Shown here: piece by piece, positions 18,216 through 27,404 of the stretch
Layout: every line of letters begins with the position of its first letter
How positions within the stretch are numbered: position 1 is the stretch's first letter
From: Candidatus Acetothermia bacterium JdFR-48
Lineage (GTDB): Bacteria; Bipolaricaulota; Bipolaricaulia; Bipolaricaulales; Bipolaricaulaceae
Reading direction: 5' to 3'
DNA: 64,000 nt
NCBI GenBank assembly: GCA_002011425.1
Contig: MTNJ01000036.1
Span: 86,981 to 150,980 of the forward strand
Notes under the pieces: generated by a model
The model's input: only the letters and a program-made list of their open reading frames with translations
What the model was told of the DNA's origin: nothing
Database searches by the model: none
Position numbers and translations under genes: made by a program

Positions 18216-20540
18216 ATGCCGAGGAAACCCAACCGGGAAGAGAAAGAAACCGTGACCCTGCGGCTAAAGGTCGCAGAGGCATACCAACAGGACGTAGGCC
18301 GGGGGATGGCGAGGCTATCCCGGTCCCATATGCACAAACTGGGGGTCCAACCTGGAGAGCCCATCGCCATCAAGGGAAGCCGCCTCACTGGGGCCATTGC
18401 CGCCCCCGCCTACCGCCAGGACGAGGGCGTGGACATCATCCGGCTGGATGGCTTACTGCGGTCCAACGCCGGGACGAGTATCGGCGACACCGTCGAGGTC
18501 CAGAAGGCCCGCTGGAAGGAGGCAACCCACGTCACCCTGGCTCCGGCACGGAGGGGACTTCGTCTCATCGCCTCGCCGGAGAATCTGAGGGCGGTCCTCG
18601 TGGGAAGGGTAGTCCACGTGGGGGACGTGATCTCCACCACTTCCATGCGTCCTCCGGAGTCCCCCTTCGGCGGCGACCTCCTCACCGAGCGTATCTTCCG
18701 CGAGTTTTTCGAGTTCGCCGCGTTCGGCTTGGGCGAGATCCGCCTCAAGGTCGTCCGCACCACACCTGCAGGGATCGTACGGATAACACCCAACACCGAG
18801 ATCGAACTCCTGCCGGAGTACGTGGAGGCCGAAGAGCGCCGCGCTGTCCCCGAGGTGACCTATGAGGACATCGGCGGCATGAAGGATGTGATCCCAAAGA
18901 TCCGGGAGATGGTGGAGCTTCCCCTGAAGAAGCCCGAGCTCTTCGACCGTCTGGGGATCGAGCCGCCGAAGGGGGTTCTCCTCTGGGGACCTCCGGGGAC
19001 GGGGAAGACCCTTCTCGCCAAGGCCGTGGCCCATGAGACGGAAGCCCACTTCATTGCCATTAATGGTCCCGAGATCATGTCCCGCTACTACGGCGAATCC
19101 GAGGAACGCCTCCGGCAGATCTTCGAGGAGGCGGAGAAGAACGCTCCGGCGATCATCTTCATCGACGAGCTCGACTCCATCGCCCCCAAGCGCTCGGAGG
19201 TGACGGGGGAAGTGGAGCGGCGGGTGGTGGCCCAGCTCCTCACGCTGATGGACGGGCTCAAGGAACGCCGGAACGTGATCGTAATCGGGGCTACCAATAG
19301 GATCGACGCCATCGATCCTGCATTGCGGCGTCCGGGGCGGTTCGATCGGGAGATCGAGATCCGCCCCCCGGACAGGGAGGGACGCAAGGAGATCCTCATG
19401 ATTCACACCCGGGGAATGCCCCTCGCTCCCGACGTTAACCTGGACGAATACGCTGACCTCACCCACGGCTTCGTGGGGAGTGACCTCGCAGCCCTGTGCC
19501 GGGAGGCGGCGATGAACGCCCTCCGCCGGGTCCTCCCAAAGATCGACCTCGACCAGGAGACAATCCCCAAGGAGGTCCTGGACGAGCTCGTCGTGAAACG
19601 GGAGGACTTCGACCGGGCCCTCAAAGAGGTGCGTCCCTCAGCCATGCGGGAGGTCCTCATCGAGGTCCCCAGGGTGCGTTGGGAGGACATCGGCGGCCTC
19701 GACGAGGTGAAACAGCTCCTCCGGGAAGCCGTGGAGCTCCCCCTGAAGAACCCCGACGCCTTCCGCCGGCTGGGGATTACGCCCCCAAAAGGCATTCTTC
19801 TCTACGGGCCCCCGGGGACAGGGAAGACCATGCTCGCGAAGGCCGTCGCCACCGAGTCCCATGCCAACTTCATCGCCGCTAAAGGCTCGGATCTCCTTTC
19901 CAAGTGGTACGGGGAGTCGGAGCAACGGATCGCAGAGGTGTTCCGGCGAGCGCGCCAGGTCGCCCCGGCGGTGATCTTCCTCGACGAGCTTGACTCCCTC
20001 GCCCCGCGCCGTGGCACCGCCATGGGGGAACCCCACGTGACCGAGCGCATCGTCAACCAGCTCCTTTCCGAGCTCGACGGTCTGGAGGAGCTGCGGGGGG
20101 TCGTGGTGATCGGGGCCACCAACCGCCCAGACATCATCGACCCTGCGCTCCTGCGCCCGGGTCGCTTCGACGAGATCATCTACGTGCCGGTCCCCGACTA
20201 CAGGGCCCGCCTCGCGATCTTCAAGGTCCACACCCGCGAGATGCCTCTCGCCCCGGACGTGAATCTGGAGGAGCTTGCCCGCCATACCGAGGGGTACTCG
20301 GGGGCCGACATCGCCGAGGTCTGCCGCAAGGCCGGAAGGTTGGCCCTGCGGGAGGACATCAACGTCACCGAGGTCGGGATGTGTCACTTCGAGGAAGCCC
20401 TGGCACAGACCCCTCCCTCCGTCTCCCCCGAACTCGATGCTTACTACCGTGGCCTGCAGAAGAAGCTCCGCAAGGCCTCGCGTCAGGTAGGCTTTGCCCC
20501 GGCGGAGGAAAAGGAGGAAGCGGCCGTCGAAGGTTCCTGA
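18216..20540 (+). CDS. CDC48/VCP-type double AAA+ ATPase
   Basis: A 774-residue protein with the full archaeal CDC48/VAT layout. It has an N-terminal double-psi barrel plus N2 domain (about 1-205). The D1 AAA module carries Walker A GPPGTGKT at 258-265 and Walker B IIFIDELD at 313-320. The D2 module carries Walker A at 531-538 and Walker B VIFLDELD. Second-region-of-homology arginines are present in both (NRxDxIDPAL.RPGRFD). Such hexamers unfold or extract proteins for degradation. AAGGAGG precedes the ATG at 18216; an upstream extension in the same frame has no homology. Divergent from the RNA-repair operon. Known mainly from archaea and eukaryotes and patchy in bacteria. Confidence 0.96.
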   Translation: MPRKPNREEKETVTLRLKVAEAYQQDVGRGMARLSRSHMHKLGVQPGEPIAIKGSRLTGAIAAPAYRQDEGVDIIRLDGLLRSNAGTSIGDTVEVQKARWKEATHVTLAPARRGLRLIASPENLRAVLVGRVVHVGDVISTTSMRPPESPFGGDLLTERIFREFFEFAAFGLGEIRLKVVRTTPAGIVRITPNTEIELLPEYVEAEERRAVPEVTYEDIGGMKDVIPKIREMVELPLKKPELFDRLGIEPPKGVLLWGPPGTGKTLLAKAVAHETEAHFIAINGPEIMSRYYGESEERLRQIFEEAEKNAPAIIFIDELDSIAPKRSEVTGEVERRVVAQLLTLMDGLKERRNVIVIGATNRIDAIDPALRRPGRFDREIEIRPPDREGRKEILMIHTRGMPLAPDVNLDEYADLTHGFVGSDLAALCREAAMNALRRVLPKIDLDQETIPKEVLDELVVKREDFDRALKEVRPSAMREVLIEVPRVRWEDIGGLDEVKQLLREAVELPLKNPDAFRRLGITPPKGILLYGPPGTGKTMLAKAVATESHANFIAAKGSDLLSKWYGESEQRIAEVFRRARQVAPAVIFLDELDSLAPRRGTAMGEPHVTERIVNQLLSELDGLEELRGVVVIGATNRPDIIDPALLRPGRFDEIIYVPVPDYRARLAIFKVHTREMPLAPDVNLEELARHTEGYSGADIAEVCRKAGRLALREDINVTEVGMCHFEEALAQTPPSVSPELDAYYRGLQKKLRKASRQVGFAPAEEKEEAAVEGS

Positions 20541-20566
20541 TCGAACTTTGCCGAAGGGGGTTTTAT

Positions 20567-20597
20567 AGGCGGCGCGGTCCCTCGTGCCGCCTTTTTA
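20567..20597 (+). terminator. Intrinsic terminator of the CDC48-type gene
   Basis: Stem AGGCGGC/GCCGCCT with a 12-nt loop, followed by TTTT, 26 bases after the stop. It ends at the stop codon of the convergent DUF763 gene. Confidence 0.85.
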
Positions 20598-21677
20598 TTC
20601 GGCGGGGAAAAGGCGGTGGAGGCGCTTCAGGGCCTCGAGACGGTCTCGCCGTCCCATCTTCGCCTGGAGGATCGCCTTCCGGAGTGAGGCGATCGTCTTG
20701 TCGTAGGTCGTTCGGTCCACGGGGTAGGGGGTCCCGTCTTTCCCGCCGTGGGCGTACGCGAAGCGTGCCGGGTCGCGTGCCGAGGCCGGGGCGCCCCAGA
20801 TGAGCTCCGAGACCAAGGTCAACGCCCGCAGGGATTTCGGCCCGAGCCCCGGCGTCGCGAGCACCTCCTCGAAGTCCCGTGGCGCCCGCTTGTAGAGGGA
20901 GAGGAGCACTTTCTTCATTCCCCTGGGGTTCACGTCGGTAGCTGAGATAATCTCGTGGCGTTGGGGCATGGCGAGAGAGGGAAGCTTCGTGAGCTCCACG
21001 AGCGTTTCTTCGGGGGGGCGGGTCACGATCTCCGGAATCGTCTTCCGGGCGGGAGCCGCTTCCAGGGCCACCAGGTTCAAAATCGCGCTCCGCTGTTCAC
21101 CCACTACCGCCGTGTGGGGTTCCACCACAAAGCTCGCGAGTCCTTCGGAGATCCAGTGGTAGCGGCGGGCCATTCGAGTCTGTGTATCCATCCCCTGCTG
21201 GACCACGCACCAACGGCCTTCCCGGTCGAAGAAGAAGACGTGATGGTAGATCTGGTAGCCGTCCTGGAGACAGGCGGAGTCCACCTTGGCCGTCATCTTG
21301 GAGGCGTAGATCAGGGGGTCGGGATCGAGGGCGACCCCGCCAGCAAGCTCGGCAAGTTCCTCCGGGGTCCGGCGGGAGGTGCCTCCTTTGCCCCCTGCGG
21401 CGAAGAGCCCGAGCTCGCGTCCGGCCCTCCTCAACGCCTCCTTCAGGGCCCCGCAGGTAGTGGTGGTGAGGCCGCTCGAGTGCCAATCGAACCCCAGGAG
21501 ACACCCCAGGGCCTGAAACCAATAGGGGTCCGAAAGCCGCTCCAAAACCCCCCGGGTCCCGGTGGAATCGGCCAACGCCCACAGGATAGCTTCTGAAAGC
21601 GCTACCATCCTCCGGAAGAGCCACCTGGGCGCCTGCCCCCAGTGGAGAGGAAGATCCGCTGTTCCCGTGCGCTTCAT
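20595..21677 (-). CDS. DUF763 family protein (conserved, function unknown)
   Basis: A 360-residue protein with the family start MKRTGTADLPLHWGQAPRWLF and a conserved core rich in short motifs (DPDPLIYASKMTAKVD, QGYQIYHHVFFF-like segment, MARRYHWIS). Toward the C-terminus the stretch FEEVLATPGLGPKSLRALTLV (about 290-310) has the look of a helix-hairpin-helix DNA-binding turn. DUF763 is found mainly in archaea and thermophilic bacteria, and has been linked to DNA metabolism only by inference. I choose the ATG at 21677; the TTG two codons earlier does not match family N-termini. A promoter lies directly upstream. Confidence 0.9.
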   Translation of the reverse strand: MKRTGTADLPLHWGQAPRWLFRRMVALSEAILWALADSTGTRGVLERLSDPYWFQALGCLLGFDWHSSGLTTTTCGALKEALRRAGRELGLFAAGGKGGTSRRTPEELAELAGGVALDPDPLIYASKMTAKVDSACLQDGYQIYHHVFFFDREGRWCVVQQGMDTQTRMARRYHWISEGLASFVVEPHTAVVGEQRSAILNLVALEAAPARKTIPEIVTRPPEETLVELTKLPSLAMPQRHEIISATDVNPRGMKKVLLSLYKRAPRDFEEVLATPGLGPKSLRALTLVSELIWGAPASARDPARFAYAHGGKDGTPYPVDRTTYDKTIASLRKAILQAKMGRRDRLEALKRLHRLFPAE

Positions 21678-21686
21678 GTTCAAAAT

Positions 21687-21715
21687 TTTTTAGCCCCTGA
21701 ACGCCCCGGTTACAA
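21687..21715 (-). promoter_or_regulatory. Promoter of the DUF763 gene, leaderless spacing
   Basis: On the minus strand TTGTAA (21715-21710), a 17-nt spacer and TAAAAA (21692-21687). Only 9 nt separate the -10 from the ATG at 21677, and no Shine-Dalgarno is present. Confidence 0.55.
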
Positions 21716-21724
21716 CTCGCCGCA

Positions 21725-22460
21725 TCAGCTTGCTGTACGAAGGTTGGGACATGCTAAATTTGGCAGAATACTGCAATAAGTCATGCTTTTTAGTGGCCCA
21801 AAAATGTGCAATTTTGGAAAGGTGTTAACACCCTCCTCTTTGGGTTGCCTAGCCACATCCCGGAAAGCCTCAGAAGGCGCACATCCCTGAGTTTGATAGC
21901 CCTGATGGAGGTGTAGGTCAACGAAAAACCGCCGGTATTTCCCCAACAAAGCCTCGAGTTAGGTCCCCAGGGGAAGTATTGGCGCTTAGCCGTCACCCAC
22001 GAGTGTTCCAGGAGGATGTCCCCCTGGGGCATCTCTATAACCCCCGTCTGTCCAAATGTGACTTGATTTCGTCCATTTATGTACAACCCCATGCTCCTTG
22101 CACACCCGATCGGGCTCTCCCCTCTTGATTTCGGTCCCTCAATCGAGCCCACTGATGGAGAGGTGTCCAGACACACAAGCCGCCCCGGTTCACTTGCCTG
22201 GGCAAGTCCTCCCCGCTTGAGGTTTCTGCGTGTCCGTCCAGAAGAACCACCATTCTTTCCGCAGAGTATTTTTAACACCGAGGAGCACCGTATCTTTCAC
22301 CTCAGCACCACCAGCTTCAAGGCCCGCCACACTCTGCTCGGGGAGACACAGATCTGCTGCGGGCGAGTTGTAACGAAACCGCAGGTCCCAACTGGGACGA
22401 GACAAGGTCTACGCCCCGTTGGCTCGCCGCTTTACCGCGCTCAGGGCGAAAGGGTGGCCT
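21725..22460 (-). pseudogene. Decayed integrase-type (IS481-like) transposase remnant
   Basis: The minus strand carries several overlapping frames without a usable start. Near 21830-21910 one reads RRFFVDLHLHQGYQTQG then APSEAFRDVARQ, which matches the C-terminal 'YN..RPHQGY.T.GRTP.EAF' ending of IS481-type transposases. Upstream segments (about 21950-22400) are rich in W, R and K and may be the rest of the core, but I cannot identify the catalytic residues. No flanking repeats were found. It resembles, but is not an obvious copy of, the relic at 9.4-10.3 kb. Confidence 0.5.
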
Positions 22461-22856
22461 GGGCGCGCCGCAGGACCGATCCCGCGCTTGGTTGTGCTTG
22501 CCTGGAAAGGTTGACCCGATGACCTCCTTCTGTTCTAATTGGCTTGTACCTTTCCATCTGCCAACACCTTTGTGAAACAGTACACTCTAGGTAATCTATA
22601 CATCCGTTGAGGTATGGTACTTCTTGCTCCAGTGCCATTATTCACCTCACACGATTCTTTCCTATATTTCAGACGAAGAAGCCGATCGGGAGGCCATGAG
22701 CCGAGATTGCCAGCTGATCCAGCGAATGAATACAATTAAAGTGTGGGAACAGTCCCATGAGATGACAGAGAGAATAAAAGTCACGGTCTCGTGACTAAGA
22801 ACATAGATCGAATAGTTTACGCCGTTTAATCCTTACTATTACGTCTCTGAGAAAAG
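22461..22856 (+). other. Leader region of the sugar/corrinoid cluster
   Basis: Nearly 400 bases without a gene, more A+T rich than the surroundings. A perfect inverted repeat GTCACG-GTCT-CGTGAC lies at 22780-22795, some 61 bases before the first kinase gene, and could be a hairpin or operator. No convincing -35/-10 pair was found. The kinase start is preceded by GAGAAAAG as a weak ribosome-binding site. Confidence 0.4.
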
Positions 22857-24374
22857 ATGAGTTTGCTGGGGATAGATATCGGCACTTCTGGGTGCAAGGC
22901 CGCTGTGTTTTCCGAAGAGGGCGGAATGCTCTCGTTTGCGTACGAGGAGTACGATGTCAAAAGGCCGAAACCCGGTTGGGCCGAGCTGGACACAGCCGAG
23001 ATATGGGAAAAAATAAAGCGAGCAATAACGGATGCGGTCTCGCGCTCCCTTAGCGCTCGTGATCCGATCAAGGCTCTCGCGGTCACATCGTTAGGAGAGG
23101 CCCTCATCCCGGTAACGAAGGATCGTCGCATATTAGGCCCTTCTATTCTGAACTTCGATACCCGGGGTGAGGAATATCTGGCGAACCTGAAAGAGGCCCT
23201 GCCGGCCGAACGTCTGTACGAAGTTAACGGTAATATCCTTGGCAACCAATATAGCCTCACGAAGCTCCTGTGGATACGCGATAACTTGCCACACATGTAC
23301 GAGAAAGCCCATAAATTCCTCCTCTGGGGGAGTTTCGTCGCTTTCATGCTCGGTGCGGATCCCACCGTCGATTATTCCCTCGCCAATCGTACTTTACTGT
23401 TAGACCTCGATGCTGAGGAATGGTCCGGGGAGATTTTGAAACTCGCCGGGATCGATCGCGCTAAACTCCCCGACCTAGCGCCTTCAGGACAGATAATCGG
23501 CACAGTTTCCGGGCATATGGCAGAGGAGCTTGGTCTACCCGCAGAGACCTTAATCGTCGCTGGGGCTCACGATCAGTGTGCCACTGCTGTAGGCTGCGGA
23601 GTAATAGAGGAAGGAGTAAGTACATATGGAATGGGAACTTTTATCTGCATCACCCCCGTGTTCCGAGAGCGGCGCCCACAGAGATTGATGATCGAACGGG
23701 GGCTGTGTACCGAACACCACGCGGCGCCCGGTCGCTTTGTGACGTTCATCTACAACCAGGCGGGCTCCCTAGTCAAATGGTTCAGAGATACGTTCGCGGC
23801 GGCTGAACACCATGAAGCGGTGGCGAAAGGGAGGGATATTTATCCTTCCCTTTTCGCGGAAATGCCGGAGGGACCGAGCGGCCTCATAGTACTTCCGCAC
23901 TTCACGACCACCGGTCCCCCGGCTTTCATTTCGAATTCATGCGGGATCATCGTAGGTCTAAGGCTCGAAACACCCAGAGGGGCAATTCTGAAAGGGATTC
24001 TCGAGGGGATAACCTTTTATCTGAAGGAGTGTTTAGAGATGTTGCCGCCCACCGGGATCGAGATCGCGGAGTTCCGGGCTGTGGGGGGCGGTAGCAAATC
24101 GGACAACTGGGTCCAGCTATCTGCCGACATCCTCGAGCGTCCTTTCGTGCGTCCCAAGATCACCGAGGCTGGAGTTTTGGGCGCAGCCATCATTGCCGGC
24201 GTCGGGGCAAATATTTTTTCCTCATTCGAGGAGGGTGTAGAGGAAATGGTCAAGATGGATCGCGTCTTCGAGCCCAATCTACGAAAAAGCGGGCCATATA
24301 GATACCAATTTGAAAAATATAAACGCTTATGGCCACTTTTAAGTGGATACTTGCACTCCTTGGGGGGAGAATAA
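22857..24374 (+). CDS. FGGY-family carbohydrate kinase (first of two)
   Basis: A 505-residue sugar kinase of the xylulokinase/ribulokinase superfamily. The N-terminal phosphate-binding loop is GIDIGTSGCKAAVF (residues 5-18). The putative catalytic aspartate is in AGAHDQCATAVG near residue 239. The C-terminal ATP-binding stretch is AVGGGSKSDNWVQLSADIL near 405. Substrate specificity is not readable; it is only a distant paralogue of the kinase at 31258. It heads the long co-directional sugar/corrinoid cluster and is followed by the LacI-type regulator, whose own promoter lies just behind it. Confidence 0.92.
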   Translation: MSLLGIDIGTSGCKAAVFSEEGGMLSFAYEEYDVKRPKPGWAELDTAEIWEKIKRAITDAVSRSLSARDPIKALAVTSLGEALIPVTKDRRILGPSILNFDTRGEEYLANLKEALPAERLYEVNGNILGNQYSLTKLLWIRDNLPHMYEKAHKFLLWGSFVAFMLGADPTVDYSLANRTLLLDLDAEEWSGEILKLAGIDRAKLPDLAPSGQIIGTVSGHMAEELGLPAETLIVAGAHDQCATAVGCGVIEEGVSTYGMGTFICITPVFRERRPQRLMIERGLCTEHHAAPGRFVTFIYNQAGSLVKWFRDTFAAAEHHEAVAKGRDIYPSLFAEMPEGPSGLIVLPHFTTTGPPAFISNSCGIIVGLRLETPRGAILKGILEGITFYLKECLEMLPPTGIEIAEFRAVGGGSKSDNWVQLSADILERPFVRPKITEAGVLGAAIIAGVGANIFSSFEEGVEEMVKMDRVFEPNLRKSGPYRYQFEKYKRLWPLLSGYLHSLGGE

Positions 24375-24418
24375 GCACTCGACACCGCATATCCTACCGT
24401 AGATGAGTATCCTCACCC

Positions 24419-24448
24419 TTGACACCAATCTTTAAAAAGGGGTATTAT
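24419..24448 (+). promoter_or_regulatory. Promoter of the LacI-type regulator and transporter genes
   Basis: Perfect -35 TTGACA (24419-24424), 18-nt spacer, -10 TATTAT (24443-24448). The strongest promoter-like sequence in the window. The TTG within it could be misread as a start codon of the regulator gene; homology does not extend that far. Confidence 0.8.
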
Positions 24449-24454
24449 TTTTAT

Positions 24455-25471
24455 GTGGATGGTAACGTTCACATAAAACGTGTGACCCTGCGGGAGGTGG
24501 CAAAAGCAGCAGGGGTTTCTATTAATACGGCCTCAAGAGCTCTGAACGATAAACCCGCTGTGAGTCCCTATACTAAGGCCAGAGTCCTCGAGGCCGCCCA
24601 GAGGTTGGGGTATCGTCCCAATCGGCTGGCTAGGGCGCTGCGGTACAACAAGACAAGAACCCTCGGGGTGATCGTGGGAGATATCGCCAACCCCTATTTC
24701 TCCATGCTCGTACGAGGTGTTGAACAAACGGCGAGGGAGTTCGATTACAGCGTGATCTTGCAAGGCACGGATGAGGACCTCGAGCGCGAGAAAGAGGCCA
24801 TCGAGGTGGCTCTGGCGGAACAGGTCGACGGGATCCTCATCACCCCCACACAAAGGAGCGAGGAGGCTATAAGGACGCTCTTCGACAGCGGAACCCCCTT
24901 TATTTTGATGTCGCGACATTTCCATGATCTGGAAACCCATTACGTCATCATGGATGACCAACGCGGTGGTTTTATCGCGACCGAGCACCTTATCCAAAGG
25001 GGCCACGAGAGGATCGCGATTCTCAATGGGCCCATCCACATCTCAAGCGCGGCCGAACGCTACGCCGGGTACATGGAAGCTCTTCAGCAATACGGTCTCG
25101 ATGTTGACGATGGGCTAGTGATTAAAGGGTGTCTGACGATGGAGGACGGATACCGCGCCGCCCTCAGCCTCATTGATGGTCCCAATAGGCCGACGGCGAT
25201 CTTTGCCTTCTCCGATTTCGTCGCTCTAGGTGTATTCCGAGCCGCGAACGAACTGGGGATTGTGATACCAGATGAACTGGCCGTGGTGGGCTTCGATAAC
25301 ACCATCTTCGGACTCTGCACCAGGCCACCTCTGAGCTCGGTGGGTGGGAGTCCGGAGGAGCTGGGAAAGACCGCGGCTCGGTTTCTACTAGAGCTTTTGA
25401 CGGGAAAGAGACCTAACACGGTTACCAGGGTGAAGCTGCCAGTCTACTTGGTACAGAGGGGGTCAACATAA
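24455..25471 (+). CDS. LacI/GalR-family transcriptional regulator
   Basis: A 338-residue repressor. The helix-turn-helix 'VTLREVAKAAGVSINTASRALN' begins about residue 10, followed by the hinge helix 'RPNRLARALR' and a periplasmic-binding-like sensor domain (TLGVIVGDIANPYFS to the C-terminus). The start is ambiguous: GTG at 24455, giving a leaderless mRNA 6 nt after the -10, or GTG at 24482, giving the classic short N-terminus. Neither has a Shine-Dalgarno. A LacI-type palindrome lies between them. It probably controls the transporter and catabolic genes downstream in response to the imported sugar. Confidence 0.93.
   Translation: MDGNVHIKRVTLREVAKAAGVSINTASRALNDKPAVSPYTKARVLEAAQRLGYRPNRLARALRYNKTRTLGVIVGDIANPYFSMLVRGVEQTAREFDYSVILQGTDEDLEREKEAIEVALAEQVDGILITPTQRSEEAIRTLFDSGTPFILMSRHFHDLETHYVIMDDQRGGFIATEHLIQRGHERIAILNGPIHISSAAERYAGYMEALQQYGLDVDDGLVIKGCLTMEDGYRAALSLIDGPNRPTAIFAFSDFVALGVFRAANELGIVIPDELAVVGFDNTIFGLCTRPPLSSVGGSPEELGKTAARFLLELLTGKRPNTVTRVKLPVYLVQRGST
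24459..24474 (+). promoter_or_regulatory. Candidate LacI-family operator
   Basis: ATGGTAACGTTCACAT, a 16-bp imperfect palindrome with the central CG typical of LacI/GalR operators; six of eight half-site positions are symmetric. It sits just behind the predicted transcription start, where a bound repressor would block its own promoter. Confidence 0.5.
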
Positions 25472-25541
25472 GAGAAGGGGGGTGATAGAAGGGACAGACC
25501 TCAAAGATCAACTCCTACTCCATTTAGCAAGGAGGTGTAAC

Positions 25542-26549
25542 ATGCTCAAGCGTGTAGCGATTTTCGGGTTGATGATGTTGTTAGCGTTGCCGGGGCTCGC
25601 GGCCCATAGGAAGACGGCAATGGGCTGGGTCTACACTGAACCGCTCGAGATCTATTTCTTCTGCGGTGGTCCACCGGGAGGGACCTTTGCCACCGTGGTC
25701 TACAACGGAGCTCGTGCCGCAGCGGAGATCTTAGGCGACCGTGTCAAGGTACACTACGTATGGTCCGATTGGAACCCACAGAAGATGGTGGCCCAGTTCC
25801 AGGAAGCCGTAGCGGCCAACCCCGACGGCATTTGCATCATGGGGCATCCCGGTGTGGAGGCGCTGGCACCATTCGTGGAGGAGGCTGAAGCGAAGGGGAT
25901 CATCGTCACTAGCCAGAACGTGACGCTCCCCGAACTCGAGGAGAAGTTCCGCGCGTATGGGTTTGGATACGTGGGCCAGGAGCTTTACGCGTCGGGCTAC
26001 ATGTTGGGTAAAGCCGCGGCCGAACGCGCAGGTTTGAAACCGGGTGACCGCGCGATGGTCTGGGGCCTCCTCCGATTGCCAACTCGCGGCCTCCGGACCA
26101 GGGGCGCCGTCGATGCTCTTGAGGAGAAAGGGATCGTCGTCGACTATATTGAGATCACGCCCGAAGTGGACGCGGATGCCTCGCTGGGGATCCCGATATT
26201 CGTGGGCTATATCCAGAAGCACCCCGACTGTAGGCTTGTGATTACCGATCACGGTCAGCTTACCGCCACCCTCCCCACCTATCTCCGTGAGGCCGGCCTT
26301 GGCCCAGACGACATCTTTGCTGCCGGCTTTGACCTCGCTCCCCCCACTCTCGAGGGAATCGACAGTGGCTATGTCGACCTCGTCCACAGCCAGCAGCCAT
26401 TCCTTCAGGGCTTCCTTCCCATCTTCCAGGTCTACCTCACGGCCCTATACAAGATCGCCGGACTGCATATTGACACCGGTATCGGTTTGATCGATAAGAC
26501 CAATGTTGGACCAATTCGAGAGCTAGTGGAGAAGGGCTTGGCCGGATGA
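25542..26549 (+). CDS. Sugar ABC transporter substrate-binding protein, ribose/RbsB type
   Basis: A 335-residue protein with signal peptide MLKRVAIFGLMMLLALPGLAA. The mature part has the type-1 periplasmic-binding fold of family 4/RbsB-like proteins: GGTFATVVYNGARAAAEILG, the linker strand PDGICIMGHPG, and DIFAAGFDLAP. AAGGAGGTG precedes the ATG at 25542; a longer reading frame to 25482 is not supported. It is co-directional with an ATPase and permease of the ribose class. Together with the LacI-type regulator it defines the uptake module of the cluster. The ligand is unknown. Confidence 0.93.
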   Translation: MLKRVAIFGLMMLLALPGLAAHRKTAMGWVYTEPLEIYFFCGGPPGGTFATVVYNGARAAAEILGDRVKVHYVWSDWNPQKMVAQFQEAVAANPDGICIMGHPGVEALAPFVEEAEAKGIIVTSQNVTLPELEEKFRAYGFGYVGQELYASGYMLGKAAAERAGLKPGDRAMVWGLLRLPTRGLRTRGAVDALEEKGIVVDYIEITPEVDADASLGIPIFVGYIQKHPDCRLVITDHGQLTATLPTYLREAGLGPDDIFAAGFDLAPPTLEGIDSGYVDLVHSQQPFLQGFLPIFQVYLTALYKIAGLHIDTGIGLIDKTNVGPIRELVEKGLAG

Positions 26550-26564
26550 AACAAACGAACAGAC

Positions 26565-26593
26565 GGGGCGGGGCGAAAGCCCCGCCCCTTTTT
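26565..26593 (+). terminator. Strong hairpin with T tract between binding protein and ATPase
   Basis: Ten-base-pair stem GGGGCGGGGC/GCCCCGCCCC capped by a GAAA tetraloop, followed by TTTTT. It lies 15 bases after the binding-protein stop and 20 bases before the ATPase start. It is expected to cause partial termination or to protect the upstream mRNA. Confidence 0.9.
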
Positions 26594-26613
26594 CCTTGAC
26601 GGAGGTGATCACC

Positions 26614-27393
26614 GTGCCGCTGGTCGAGATGAAGGATATCCATAAATACTTCGGAACCGTTGTGGCATTAAGGGGAGTCGACTTCAAGGTTGATGAAAAC
26701 GAGGTCGTGGGACTCATCGGCGATAACGGCGCGGGGAAGTCGACCCTGATCAAAATCCTCAGCGGGGTGTTTCCCCCTACCAAGGGCGAGATCTACGTCA
26801 AAGGACAGAAGATCGATCCGCGTCGTTACTCCGTGCGTGAAGCCCATCGATTGGGAATCGAGACCGTCTTTCAGGAGCAGGCCCTGGGGATTAAACAGTC
26901 GATCTGGCGCAACCTCTTCCTGGGACGCGAGCCCACCGATAGGCTGGGGTTTCTCAAGGTAGTCGAGGCCCGTGATGAGACTCACAAGCTCATGCGAGAG
27001 GTCCTACGGTTCCGTGGAGGCGGTGTCTCACCGGACGCCTCGGTACGAACCCTCTCGGGAGGTGAACGTCAGGGAGTTGCCATTGGGAGGGCAATGTACT
27101 TCGAGGCCGATTTAGTCATACTGGATGAGCCCACGCGCGCTCTCTCCGTGCAGGAAGTCCAGAAGGTCCTCAACTTCATTCGCGAGTTGAAAAGACGGGG
27201 GAAGTCATGTGTTTATATCTCGCACACGATTGCGAATGTATATGCGGTCTCTGACAGATTCGTGATCTTGGACAGGGGCAAGGTAGTTGGGGAGTACAAA
27301 CGTGAAGAGGTCTCGGAGCCGGAGCTCAACGAGATCCTCATTGAGCTCCATGAATCGCGAGCCCAGGAGGAACTTCAAACAGACTCGTTCTGA
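26614..27393 (+). CDS. Sugar ABC transporter ATP-binding protein, ribose class, single domain
   Basis: A 259-residue ATPase with Walker A GDNGAGKST near residue 37, the signature LSGGERQGVAIGRA near 147, Walker B LVILDEP near 168 and the switch histidine in YISHT near 202. Ribose-class ATPases are often fused pairs of about 500 residues; this is a half-size form like FrcA. GTG at 26614 is preceded by CGGAGGTGAT; the TTG at 26596 lies upstream of that site and is not used. Works with the permease immediately downstream. Confidence 0.93.
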   Translation: MPLVEMKDIHKYFGTVVALRGVDFKVDENEVVGLIGDNGAGKSTLIKILSGVFPPTKGEIYVKGQKIDPRRYSVREAHRLGIETVFQEQALGIKQSIWRNLFLGREPTDRLGFLKVVEARDETHKLMREVLRFRGGGVSPDASVRTLSGGERQGVAIGRAMYFEADLVILDEPTRALSVQEVQKVLNFIRELKRRGKSCVYISHTIANVYAVSDRFVILDRGKVVGEYKREEVSEPELNEILIELHESRAQEELQTDSF

Positions 27394-27404
27394 GGGAGGC
27401 TAAC

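Noticed and set aside
21790..22278. 162-codon minus-strand frame as an intact gene
   Set aside because: Unusual composition and no start signal; a neighbouring frame carries the recognisable IS481-type C-terminus, so this is better explained as part of a decayed transposase.
22780..22795. Inverted repeat GTCACG-GTCT-CGTGAC as a terminator
   Set aside because: No T tract follows and no gene ends upstream; kept only as a possible operator or hairpin in the leader region.
24419..24454. TTG at 24419 as start of the LacI-type regulator
   Set aside because: The TTG is part of a -35 TTGACA with a matching -10; the encoded residues do not resemble LacI N-termini.
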